From contig NZ_RAPF01000002.1 of the NCBI RefSeq assembly GCF_003610805.1, forward strand, positions 1-64,000: a DNA stretch of 64,000 bases. The letters run 5' to 3'. This DNA is from Altericroceibacterium spongiae (GTDB taxonomy: Bacteria; Pseudomonadota; Alphaproteobacteria; Sphingomonadales; Sphingomonadaceae). Positions 27,108 to 34,504 of the stretch are shown one piece after another. Below the pieces are notes generated by a model. The model saw only the letters and a list, made by a program, of their open reading frames with translations, did not search any database and was not told where the DNA came from. The first letter of the stretch is position 1. Every line of letters starts with the position of its first letter. The translations under genes and the position numbers were made by a program.

Positions 27108-27469
27108 TCCTCCTGACCCCTGAAATTCGTGCGCAGCTTGGAGCCAATGATCCCGAACATGGCCTCGAGCATGTGCCAGTGGTCAAGCTGTTCAACCCGC
27201 TTGGGCCCGGCGTCTGGCTCGCCACATGCCTCGAGCCAGACGGAGACACGCTGTGGGGCATCGCTGACCTCGACATGGATTGCGCCGAATATGGCCCGTT
27301 CAGTCTCATCGAACTGCAACAGCTCGACGTCGGCCTTGGCCTGGGTATCGAGCGCGACATCCTGTTTGAGACACACACCCGGCTGCGGGCATGGTTGGAA
27401 GTCATAGACGAGGTTGGCGGCATCCGGGCGGCCGAGTCAGTCATCGCGCGCTTCGAGAGGGAGGGGTGA
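27104..27469 (+). CDS. DUF2958 domain protein
   Basis: A 121-residue protein starting at ATG 27104, overlapping the ardC stop by four bases. The sequence LTPEIRAQLGANDP and VPVVKLFNPLGPGVWLATCL match DUF2958, a family found almost only beside ArdC on conjugative elements. No catalytic residues are known. It probably works with ArdC. Confidence 0.9.
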   Translation: MILLTPEIRAQLGANDPEHGLEHVPVVKLFNPLGPGVWLATCLEPDGDTLWGIADLDMDCAEYGPFSLIELQQLDVGLGLGIERDILFETHTRLRAWLEVIDEVGGIRAAESVIARFEREG

Positions 27470-27523
27470 CTTATGCAGGTTCTGCCAGTTGCCCGGCCCA
27501 TCTCATCCATCAGGAGAAAGAAC

Positions 27524-27823
27524 ATGGATATCACCCTTTGCCGGGGCATGGTCATCAATGCCCCGGAATTTTTCGCGGACCCCACGTTTCAGCGCTGGCT
27601 CACCAACGGCAAGCCCAAATTCACCTGGCATAATGGCGGCGCGATCGACGAATATTCCGACGTCGTCGTCCTGGTTGATCCCAGCCTCGCTGGCGAAGGC
27701 AGCGACTGCGACATGCCGGCGGCGATCTGGGACCGGATTGTTGAGTCCTGCCGCGCCCACCTTGCCCCCAAAGGCCATTGTGCCAGCCACTATGTCGTGC
27801 GGCTGACGAATCTCGACGCTTGA
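27524..27823 (+). CDS. Small accessory ICE protein of unknown function
   Basis: A 99-residue protein. ATG 27524 lies behind CAGGAGAAAG, a good ribosome binding site, so it is preferred over the ATG at 27473. The text reads MDITLCRGMVINAPEFFADP, then a strand VVVLVDPSL and an aspartate-rich loop. No domain was recognised. It follows the ardC-DUF2958 pair on the same strand. Confidence 0.6.
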   Translation: MDITLCRGMVINAPEFFADPTFQRWLTNGKPKFTWHNGGAIDEYSDVVVLVDPSLAGEGSDCDMPAAIWDRIVESCRAHLAPKGHCASHYVVRLTNLDA

Positions 27824-27848
27824 GACTGTTCAATGCCTCGCGGACGCA

Positions 27849-28457
27849 TCACCGCGTGTCGCCGCCCCAGGGTTCGCCAAGCTCCTCTCGATACATGCGC
27901 CCCTCTCCATAAGGGCGGTTGGCGAGCGGTGCCGCGCGATCGAGGCGTCCTCCCAGCCACAGATCGTAATCGTCTGGGTCAAGGATGACGGGCATGGAAG
28001 GCCGGAAGACGACATTGTTCGACGGGGCGAGCATTCCGCAAAAGACTTTGCCATCCTCGACTTGCGCCCAAACCCCGGCCCAGGCAAATATCGGCCGGTC
28101 GTCGAGACCAAACCATGTCCGAGTCCGCGCTCCCGGCGAACCTGAAGGACAGGCAAAGGAATCGAGCACAATCAGGCAGCGCCAGGGATTCTCGAACCTC
28201 GCCGATTGTGTCGGGTTCCGCCGCTGAAACCACATCGTCGTCGAGACAGGTCTGCCGTTGCGAACGCCATTGAGGATGGTTCGCGGTATTCCCCAGCGCA
28301 TCGGTTCAGCAATGCGATTTCCGCTTTTTCGGTAAACCACCAGTCCGGACCGCTCCGGCCAGACCTCAGCCGACCAGCTCGCGCGCGCCGGCGTCAGCGC
28401 ATTGAAGTGCTCACGTAGCTCGCTCAGGGCAGTTCGGCAGCGATAGAGTGACGTCAA
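27849..28457 (-). CDS. SRAP (YedK/HMCES) family protein with altered catalytic residues
   Basis: SRAP proteins use an N-terminal Cys2 to crosslink abasic sites in single-stranded DNA. The fold is recognisable here: MRWGIPRTILN, ENPWRCLIVLDSF and MPVILDPDDYDLWL. From TTG 28457 (behind GGAGAG) the protein starts MTSLYRC, so the position of catalytic Cys2 is Thr. The SFxE glutamate site reads SFAC, and the His before xMPVIL is replaced (FRPSMPVIL). An ATG at 28478 would also lack MC. It may be a non-catalytic ssDNA or abasic-site binder, or a decaying gene. It runs opposite to its neighbours. Confidence 0.7.
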   Translation of the reverse strand: MTSLYRCRTALSELREHFNALTPARASWSAEVWPERSGLVVYRKSGNRIAEPMRWGIPRTILNGVRNGRPVSTTMWFQRRNPTQSARFENPWRCLIVLDSFACPSGSPGARTRTWFGLDDRPIFAWAGVWAQVEDGKVFCGMLAPSNNVVFRPSMPVILDPDDYDLWLGGRLDRAAPLANRPYGEGRMYREELGEPWGGDTR

Positions 28458-28550
28458 CCCTCTCTCCAGGCGCGGCATGATTGCGGCAAATCCTGCGATA
28501 TGGTTTGCAGTAAATCATGATGCCCCGATGACACCCGCGGCCCCGTTGGA

Positions 28551-28633
28551 GAGAGTGAGAGGGAAGCCGGGATTTTCGTGGCGGGTTGGAGGTCGGGAGA
28601 GAGGCTCCCGGCCGCCCGTCACGGAGACGTATC
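28551..28633 (+). promoter_or_regulatory. Structured 5' leader B (radC-type RNA candidate) of the ParB-like gene
   Basis: This shares a 28-nt block with leader A with one mismatch (28551-28578 against 26070-26097). The outer stem is CGTGGCGGG (28577-28585) with CCCGTCACG (28615-28623); the inner stem is TCGGGAG (28593-28599) with CTCCCGG (28605-28611), again with loop AGAGG. Both stems differ from leader A at paired positions, which supports a conserved RNA. It ends at the ATG of the ParB-like gene. Confidence 0.75.
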
Positions 28634-30802
28634 ATGGCAAAAGTCCTACCCAAAATCACCCTCAACCAGTCGCGGGACATTCCCTTCGACAAACTGATTC
28701 TCTCACAATCCAATGTCCGCCGCGTGAAGAACGGTGTGACCATCGAAGACCTGGCCAGCGACATTGAGCGCCGCGGCCTGCTCACCGGCCTCAATGTGCG
28801 GCCGCAAGTTGACGAAGGCGGCAACGAGACCGGAATGTTCGAGATTCCGGCGGGTGGCCGCCGCTATCTCGCGATCGCAAGCCTCGTAAGGCGCAAGCGG
28901 GCGGCGAAGACTGTTCCGGTTCCCTGCGTCGTCAAGGCGGCCACCGACACGGTTCTCGCCGAAGAAGACTCGCTCGCCGAGAACACCTTCCGCGAACCGC
29001 TGCATCCGCTCGACGAGTTTCGCGCCATGCAGCGCCTTAGCGAGAAAGGCGAAGGCGATGAGGCGATCGCGGCGCATTTCCGCGTCACGCCTGCGGTGGT
29101 CAAGCAGCGCCTCAAGCTCGCCTCGGTGTCGGAAAAGTTGCACGAGATCTACGCAGCAGGCGATATGACCCTCGATCAGCTCATGGCGTTCACGGTCAGT
29201 GATGATCATACGCGCCAGGAGGAATTGTGGGATCAACTCGCCCACAGCAACAACAAGTCGCCCTGGTTCATCAAGTCCAAGCTGCTCGAGGACAAGGTCG
29301 AGGTCTCGGACAAGCGGGTCCGCTTCATCGGCATCGAGGCCTATCTCGCCGCGGGCGGCGCCGGTCCGATCCGCGATCTGTTTGAGCCCGACGATGGTGG
29401 CTGGCTGTCCGATCCGGCGCTGGTCGACCGTCTTGTCGACGAAAAACTCCGTTCCGAGGCCGACAAGGTCTTGGCCGAGGGCTGGAAATGGGTCGAGGCG
29501 TTGGTCGACCTGCCGTATGGCTATGACGAGGACTGCCGCACGATCCCCGGCACACAGGAGCCGCCGACCGCGAAGCAGGACAAGCAGATCGCCGCCCTGC
29601 GAGCCGAAGCCGACGCAATCGAAACGGAATGGGACGGTCGCGACGACATCCCTGCCGAGATCGAAGCCCGCGTCGACGCCATCGATGCGGAACTCGGCGT
29701 GTTGTCGCAGGGCCGCTGGGTATACGATCCTGCTGACATGGAAAATGCCGGCGCCTTCATCGGGCTTGAGGATGACGGTACGCTCTACATCGATCGCGGC
29801 TATGTGCGCGCCGAGGACGAACTGCCGGATGAGGCCGACAAAGACGGCATGCAGGACGGCGATGATCCGACTGATCCGCCTGTCGAGCCCGGATCTGCGG
29901 ATACCGGCGCGGCTTCGGGCAATACGGAAGGGCTGGATGAGCCGAACGGCGCTGCGCTTGCTGGGGAGGAGGATGACGAGGAAGTTATCAAGCCGCTCCC
30001 CGACCGGCTCGTGGCCGAACTGACAGCCGCCCGCACGCTCGCGTTGCAGGACGCCTTTGCGCAGAACCCCTCGGTGGCATTTGCCGCCGTGCTGCATAGG
30101 ATGGTGCTCGCGGCCTTCTATACGACCGCCACCGAAAGCTGCCTCGAGCTGTCGCTCAACCGTGTCTATATGCCGTTCCAGTCGTCCGAATTGCGCAGCA
30201 GTCCCTCGGCCGCGGTAATCCAGGAACGTCATGCGCGCTGGAAGGAGCGCCTGCCCAAATCCGACAAGGATCTGTGGGATGTTCTCCAACAGCTCGACGG
30301 TGGTGACCAGGCGAGCCTGTTCGCCCATTGCGCCGCCTACACGGTGAACGCACAATGGGAGCCGGTCCCCAAGCATGGCGGCGGACGCATCTCCGCGCAT
30401 GGTGTCGCGCGCCGGATCGATCATGCCAACGTGCTGGCTCGCGCGGTTGGTCTCGACATGATCGGCGTGGGCTGGCGGCCGACCTTCGAGAATTATCTCA
30501 ACCGCGTCACCAAGCCGCGTATTCTTGAGGCCGTTGCCGAAGCCAAGGGACCGCAGACAGCCGGACTGATCGACCATCTGAAGAAGGGCGACATGGCCCG
30601 CGAAGCCGAACGGCTGCTGGCCGATAGCGACTGGCTGCCGGAACCACTGCGCACGCCGCAGATCGAGGAACCGCTGCCGTTGGCAGGCGAAGCCGAGGCG
30701 CTGCCCGCCTTCCTCGACGGTGATGAGGCGGAGCCTTCTGCCGCCGAGCCGGAGGCCGACAACGATCGGGACGGCGAGCCCGACCGCGACATTGCGGCCT
30801 GA
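28634..30802 (+). CDS. ParB-like nuclease-domain protein
   Basis: A 722-residue protein. The N-terminal ParB/Srx domain (about 15-115) reads FDKLILSQSNVRRVKNG, LASDIERRGLLTGLNVRP, FEIPAGGRRYLAIASL and LAEENTF-like (SLAENTFREPLHPLDEF). An HTH-like KorB/ParB middle region follows (IAAHFRVTPAVVKQRLKLAS). The long C-terminal part has an acidic linker (about 390-450) and an unknown domain. It is not paired with the ParA encoded at 46.8 kb and is much longer than Spo0J-type ParB. Such proteins are common on alphaproteobacterial ICEs and may be CTP-binding DNA clamps. It is preceded by leader B. Confidence 0.85.
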   Translation: MAKVLPKITLNQSRDIPFDKLILSQSNVRRVKNGVTIEDLASDIERRGLLTGLNVRPQVDEGGNETGMFEIPAGGRRYLAIASLVRRKRAAKTVPVPCVVKAATDTVLAEEDSLAENTFREPLHPLDEFRAMQRLSEKGEGDEAIAAHFRVTPAVVKQRLKLASVSEKLHEIYAAGDMTLDQLMAFTVSDDHTRQEELWDQLAHSNNKSPWFIKSKLLEDKVEVSDKRVRFIGIEAYLAAGGAGPIRDLFEPDDGGWLSDPALVDRLVDEKLRSEADKVLAEGWKWVEALVDLPYGYDEDCRTIPGTQEPPTAKQDKQIAALRAEADAIETEWDGRDDIPAEIEARVDAIDAELGVLSQGRWVYDPADMENAGAFIGLEDDGTLYIDRGYVRAEDELPDEADKDGMQDGDDPTDPPVEPGSADTGAASGNTEGLDEPNGAALAGEEDDEEVIKPLPDRLVAELTAARTLALQDAFAQNPSVAFAAVLHRMVLAAFYTTATESCLELSLNRVYMPFQSSELRSSPSAAVIQERHARWKERLPKSDKDLWDVLQQLDGGDQASLFAHCAAYTVNAQWEPVPKHGGGRISAHGVARRIDHANVLARAVGLDMIGVGWRPTFENYLNRVTKPRILEAVAEAKGPQTAGLIDHLKKGDMAREAERLLADSDWLPEPLRTPQIEEPLPLAGEAEALPAFLDGDEAEPSAAEPEADNDRDGEPDRDIAA

Positions 30803-30815
30803 TCCCTGACCTGGC

Positions 30816-30840
30816 GGGGCGGTACAAGCCGGTCCGCCCT
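30816..30840 (+). terminator. Terminator-like hairpin after the ParB-like gene
   Basis: GGGGCGG (30816-30822) pairs with CCGCCCT (30834-30840, one G-U), followed by a pyrimidine-rich tract TTCCTTCTTCTC. The T run is broken, so it may be a weak terminator or the leader hairpin of the next gene. Confidence 0.45.
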
Positions 30841-30898
30841 TTCCTTCTTCTCAGACCCGGCCCGCGTGCCGGAGGTTCGCGACTTATGGAGATCTCAC

Positions 30899-31366
30899 AT
30901 GACCGACGCCACACCCCCCACCTTCGATGCTGACGACTTCATGGCCCGTTACCGCGCCTATGAAGAGCGCGCGAGCGCATTGCATCCCGCCAACAAGGCG
31001 GCTCTGTTCGCAGCGCTTGCCGCCACCGGCATCACCAGCGTCACTGTCACCTTCGATGGCTATGGCGACAGCGGCCAGATCGAGGGCTTCGCCGCAAAGG
31101 CTGGCGATAGCGATGCGGAATTGCCCGATACGCCGGTCGAACTCGCCGGCACTTCGTTCGGATCGGACGAAATCGTCCGCACGACCAATCCGCTGCCCGA
31201 TGCCATCGAGGCCTTTTGCTATCGCGTGCTCGAAAGCAAGCACGGCGGATGGGAAAACAACGAAGGCGCGTATGGCGAGTTCGTGTTGGATGTCGCCGCG
31301 GGCACTGTCGAATTTGACTTCAACTATCGGATCGAGACGTCCGAAAACTACTTTTACGAGCTGTGA
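30899..31366 (+). CDS. DUF6878 family protein
   Basis: A 155-residue acidic protein. ATG 30899 lies behind GGAGAT. It contains ALFAALAATGITSVTVTFDG, YGDSGQIEGF and a C-terminal GGWENNEGAYGEFVLDV, features of a family that travels with conjugative elements of sphingomonads and rhizobia. No activity is known. It lies 11 bp upstream of the DUF6915 gene, and the two usually occur together. Confidence 0.8.
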   Translation: MTDATPPTFDADDFMARYRAYEERASALHPANKAALFAALAATGITSVTVTFDGYGDSGQIEGFAAKAGDSDAELPDTPVELAGTSFGSDEIVRTTNPLPDAIEAFCYRVLESKHGGWENNEGAYGEFVLDVAAGTVEFDFNYRIETSENYFYEL

Positions 31367-31377
31367 AGGAGGTGATG

Positions 31378-31755
31378 ATGGGACATTGTTATCATCACGC
31401 ACTTTCGAGCGTTCGCAAATGGGGCGGTGAGCCGGAAGACTATCTGCCGCTTCATCAATGGTTCGACGAACCTTCAAAAATGATCACGGCGGACTTTCGG
31501 CATCGTGCCCTGAGGCACCATGCGGAGGGGGTATTTATGCTCGAAAAATTCTTTGGGCCGACCATTACCATTGCGACGGGGCGTGACGTTCCGGTCCGGC
31601 TGATAGGCGAGCAGCATGTACTGGAGGATCTCGGCTTCATCCCGAGCTTCGCGGACTGGGTGCGTTGCATCCGGCCTGAGCCCTGGATGGGCCGCGCACA
31701 GCCGATCCATAAACTGGTCGATCCCTTTGCGGTGCCGGAGACGGTCGCCGCCTGA
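31378..31755 (+). CDS. DUF6915 family protein
   Basis: A 125-residue protein with a very strong ribosome binding site (AAGGAGGTG) five bases before ATG 31378; the ATG at 31375 is an alternative. It opens MGHCYHHALSSVRKWGGEPE and contains FRHRALRHHAEGVFMLEKFF, a histidine-rich helix pair. This matches a small ICE-associated family of unknown role. It is followed by a strong hairpin terminator. Confidence 0.82.
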   Translation: MGHCYHHALSSVRKWGGEPEDYLPLHQWFDEPSKMITADFRHRALRHHAEGVFMLEKFFGPTITIATGRDVPVRLIGEQHVLEDLGFIPSFADWVRCIRPEPWMGRAQPIHKLVDPFAVPETVAA

Positions 31756-31779
31756 TTCTTCCAACCTCTGATCACTTCT

Positions 31780-31808
31780 CGAAAGCCCGGCCAAGCGCCG
31801 GGCTTTCG
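31780..31808 (+). terminator. Hairpin terminator after the DUF6915 gene
   Basis: CGAAAGCCCGGC (31780-31791) and GCCGGGCTTTCG (31797-31808) form a perfect 12-bp stem with a 5-base loop. The T tract after it is short, so termination strength is uncertain. It ends 18 bp before the next start codon. Confidence 0.65.
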
Positions 31809-31826
31809 CGTTTCAGGAGACCTGCA

Positions 31827-32582
31827 ATGGCTGATTATTTCTCACCGACCGTCGTGCAACCGACGATCCCGCTATCCGCAATGACCCCGCTGGAATTGTT
31901 GCTGCTTCAGCATATCTTTTCGTCCGAACCCGACGGCGACGGCATCTATTTCTACGCCTCGGAAGGGATCAACGACCTTCCGAACTATCCGATCGACGCG
32001 GTGAAGGCCGCGCTCGCGGACTCGGATGGATTCCCCAGTCTGTCGGCCGACATGGTGCGCGAAGATATCGCCGATCTGGAGGAGGATGCCGCGTTCCTCC
32101 AACTCGACCTCAGCGTGCGTGGTTGGGAGGTGATCTTTCAGGATATCCTCCGCCGCAGCACGGTGCTGCGCCACGTTGTCGTCACCTCCGCCTGGACGTG
32201 CAGCCGGATGCGGCCGGACGGCTTTGGCGGCATGGCGATCGTCATCACCGTCGACGACGTGCAGGTTCGCTCGACCGACCAGATGATCGACGAGATGACC
32301 GGCATCGCGGACTATGGTCCGCTTGGCGTCGAACCAGGCATCGGCTCGCATATCCTGCTTCAGCTCCACGAGGAGCATGTCCGCGTCACGCTCGCGGTGA
32401 TCTTCGAAGCCAAGGCGCCCGGCGGCCTCGAGATCACAGACGTCACCGATGCCGACATCAGACAGGCATCGCTCGACGTCAAAGCGGCCAACGATCTTGG
32501 ACACGAGGAAGCAGACGCCGCCTTCAAGGCCGCCACCCAGGCCATGTGCCTCGCTGCCGAGCGCAAGCAAGCTGCCCGCTGA
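31827..32582 (+). CDS. ICE-associated hypothetical protein
   Basis: A 251-residue acidic protein behind CAGGAGACC. It contains LSAMTPLELLLLQHIFSSEP, repeated aspartates, and a middle region with HVVVTSAWTCSRMRPDGFGG followed by MAIVITVDD. The C-terminus is helical and alanine-rich. No domain was recognised. It belongs to the run of accessory genes between the two DNA-processing blocks. Confidence 0.65.
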   Translation: MADYFSPTVVQPTIPLSAMTPLELLLLQHIFSSEPDGDGIYFYASEGINDLPNYPIDAVKAALADSDGFPSLSADMVREDIADLEEDAAFLQLDLSVRGWEVIFQDILRRSTVLRHVVVTSAWTCSRMRPDGFGGMAIVITVDDVQVRSTDQMIDEMTGIADYGPLGVEPGIGSHILLQLHEEHVRVTLAVIFEAKAPGGLEITDVTDADIRQASLDVKAANDLGHEEADAAFKAATQAMCLAAERKQAAR

Positions 32583-32679
32583 ACGGTGCAGGCCGGCGGC
32601 CCATCGCCCGCCGGCACATCCCAGGCCCGGGCGCCATGCGCTCGGGCCACCTTCCAACCCCAAAACTGGAGACTGACTC

Positions 32680-32874
32680 ATGAGAATTTCCGACATCGAC
32701 ACGGCGAACCCCGAGGCGCTCGCGCCTGTCCTGCTCGCCGCCATGCAGCGTCTCGGCCAGCTCGGCCGCAACGGAGCGCTCGCCCTTGCGGCCGTCCTCG
32801 ACGACGGCGACGCCGAATTTGACGAGGCCGCCGAGTGGATCGCCGATCTCGCCGCCGGCAAGCTCAAGGACTGA
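32680..32874 (+). CDS. Small ICE protein (64 aa)
   Basis: A 64-residue helical acidic protein starting MRISDIDTANPEALAPVLLA, with C-terminal EAAEWIADLAAGKLKD. It is preceded by CTGGAGACTG. The 97-bp gap before it holds two strong hairpins: GCCGGCGG with CCGCCGGC (about 32591-32614), and a GGCCCG-rich one (about 32624-32648). No function was recognised. Confidence 0.6.
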   Translation: MRISDIDTANPEALAPVLLAAMQRLGQLGRNGALALAAVLDDGDAEFDEAAEWIADLAAGKLKD

Positions 32875-32910
32875 TCCGGCAGCCGTCGGTCCCGTCCCGG
32901 GATCGGCGGC

Positions 32911-33004
32911 CAGAGCGAGAGGGAGGCGGGAAGCGGGTGAGCTGTCCGACTTGAAAGAGAGCGGTCGGCGGCTTGCTTTCTTCCCGCTCTCCTGGAGACC
33001 TTCC
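32911..33004 (+). promoter_or_regulatory. Structured 5' leader D (radC-type RNA candidate)
   Basis: The block GAGCGAGAGGGAGGCGGGAA precedes an outer stem GGAAGCGG (32929-32936) with TTGCTTTC (32973-32980) and an inner stem GCTG-T-CCGAC (32941-32950) with GTCGGCGGC (32964-32972), loop containing AGAG. The architecture matches leaders A-C, although the sequence is more diverged. The arms flanking it (GGCGGGAAG with CTTCCCGCTC) could form an alternative structure. It ends just before ATG 33005. Confidence 0.6.
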
Positions 33005-33523
33005 ATGACCAATGCCTCCATCCCCGCGCCCGCCGCAGGCGCAGGAGTTGCCGTGCTCGACGGCCAGGCCGTCCACGACAGCCTCCCGCTTGGCACGCTA
33101 CTGCGCTATTTCGACGGCACGCCGCAACCGCCGGCGCGCTTCACCCGCAAGATGCGGGCCTGGAAAAACCGCAACAGCACTGGCCGCCTGATCGAGAAAT
33201 CGCCGCCTTCGGCGATCGGCAGTTCGCGCTATCCGGCCAGCTTCGTGCTTCACGAGGGCACTTATACGTCCGATGGCACGCCGATCATCGTCATGCGCTG
33301 CCACTACTTCGTTACGACGGACCTGAACTTCGAAATTCTCGAGCTGCCGCAGCCCGGCATGGTGCGCGTGCTGACCCGCTGGAACGGCAAGGACGAGCTT
33401 CAGCATCTCGCTTCCGACATGGCCGCAGCAGAGATCTGGGCGGAGCGGCACCGTTATTCCAATCTCGTGCTGGAACCCGTCGAGGACGGCGAGGCTCCCG
33501 CCCAGTTCGGGAGGGCGGCATGA
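33005..33523 (+). CDS. Leader-controlled ICE protein of unknown function
   Basis: A 172-residue protein. ATG 33005 follows GGAGACC. After a low-complexity N-terminus it reads LPLGTLLRYFDGTPQPPARF, TRKMRAWKNRNSTGRL, and SFVLHEGTYTSDGTPIIVMR, mostly beta-strand. Its stop overlaps the start of the DUF7007 gene (ATGA), so both are coupled. Sharing the leader type with ArdC, ParB-like and strawberry-notch genes suggests a DNA-handling role, by association only. Confidence 0.62.
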   Translation: MTNASIPAPAAGAGVAVLDGQAVHDSLPLGTLLRYFDGTPQPPARFTRKMRAWKNRNSTGRLIEKSPPSAIGSSRYPASFVLHEGTYTSDGTPIIVMRCHYFVTTDLNFEILELPQPGMVRVLTRWNGKDELQHLASDMAAAEIWAERHRYSNLVLEPVEDGEAPAQFGRAA

Positions 33524-34323
33524 CGAAGCAGACGATCGAGGCCGTCTTTTTGCACACGCGCGACGGTCGCCTCGCCGCAATGGTCGACGACTATTGCTAT
33601 CTCGCCGTTCCCGCCGGGGACCGCTGGCGGATCGCCGGCGCATGGCGCCTTGCCAAGCCCGCCGAAACCTGGGAGCCCGCCGACTTCTACACCTACCAGG
33701 GTTTCGTCGACAGCGAAGACGCTTTCCGCGACTATGTGGAAGACTATGCGACCCATCGTCGGCAGCTTCTCACTTTGTCGCGGCAACAGGCTTGCGTCCG
33801 CATTGTGACCCCTTGGGGCCAGTCTGACAGCAGTGAAATCTATGGCGAGGGCGTGGTCTTCCATTCGACCCCGAGCCATGGCGGCTTCAAGCTCGACGCG
33901 ATCCCCAATGCCCAGGTCCCGGAGGCGTTGCGCAACGCCGATGGCTGGTATGAGGAGGACTGCGAATGGGCGAAGGTGACCATCGCCTTTCCGGCGCTGT
34001 TCACCGATCGCGAGCGCCGCCAGGCTGACGAGACGATCCGCAATCAATGGCCCGACTATTGGGAAACCGTCTATGGTCAGAGGCTTGCGCCTGGAGAATC
34101 CAGGACCAAGGATGAGCGGGCATTTCGGTACACCAATGCGCAGCGATGGGTCGTGGTCTCTGCGATTCGATCCGACTATTATCCCGGCATGGTCGAATGC
34201 ACGGCAATGCTTGGCGGACAGCGCGGTTTTGGACGCACGCGCAGCTTTCTCGTTCCCAGCGGCGAATATGCGCCTGGCCGCTTCGGCTTCGTAATCGATG
34301 AGACCCGGCACCAGGAAATCTGA
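33520..34323 (+). CDS. DUF7007 domain protein
   Basis: A 267-residue protein coupled to the preceding gene by a 4-bp overlap. Conserved-looking stretches are VRIVTPWGQSDSSEIYGEGV, FHSTPSHGGFKLD and YEEDCEWAKVTIAFPALF. This family occurs on ICEs and plasmids and has no known activity. The His and Cys-Glu positions might form a metal site, but that is speculative. A strong terminator follows. Confidence 0.75.
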   Translation: MTKQTIEAVFLHTRDGRLAAMVDDYCYLAVPAGDRWRIAGAWRLAKPAETWEPADFYTYQGFVDSEDAFRDYVEDYATHRRQLLTLSRQQACVRIVTPWGQSDSSEIYGEGVVFHSTPSHGGFKLDAIPNAQVPEALRNADGWYEEDCEWAKVTIAFPALFTDRERRQADETIRNQWPDYWETVYGQRLAPGESRTKDERAFRYTNAQRWVVVSAIRSDYYPGMVECTAMLGGQRGFGRTRSFLVPSGEYAPGRFGFVIDETRHQEI

Positions 34324-34331
34324 TGGCATTT

Positions 34332-34363
34332 GGCGACCCCGTTACGGGGTCGCCCCTTTTTTT
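34332..34363 (+). terminator. Rho-independent terminator after the DUF7007 gene
   Basis: GGCGACCCC (34332-34340) and GGGGTCGCC (34346-34354) form a perfect 9-bp stem with loop GTTAC, followed by CC and seven T residues. It separates this operon from leader C. Confidence 0.92.
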
Positions 34364-34410
34364 GCCCGCTGGTCAGAGATTGTCGGAAATGCCGCCCATC
34401 CCGTTTCACA

Positions 34411-34504
34411 AGAGGCAGAGGGGTGCCGGAACGGGTTGAGCCTGGCGGGTCGAGAGAGAGGGTCCGCCGGCTCGTTCCCTACCGCCTCTCCCGGAGCATT
34501 CCCG
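34411..34504 (+). promoter_or_regulatory. Structured 5' leader C (radC-type RNA candidate) of the strawberry-notch gene
   Basis: The outer stem is GGAACGGG (34428-34435) with CTCGTTCC (34471-34478); the inner stem is CTGGCGGG (34442-34449) with TCCGCCGG (34463-34470), loop with GAGAGAGAGG. The GGGTTGAG after the outer arm is shared with leader A. An additional flanking pair GAGGC/GCCTC may extend the structure. It starts after a terminator, so a promoter must lie between 34364 and 34410. Confidence 0.68.

Noticed and set aside
28703-30577. 624-residue minus-strand open frame
   Set aside because: Antisense to the ParB-like gene with its clear N-terminal domain and leader; no motifs of its own.
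26070-34504. Reading the four leader copies as an IS end or CRISPR-like repeat
   Set aside because: The copies are diverged in sequence but conserved in pairing, unevenly spaced, each directly before a gene start, with no spacers, cas genes or transposase.
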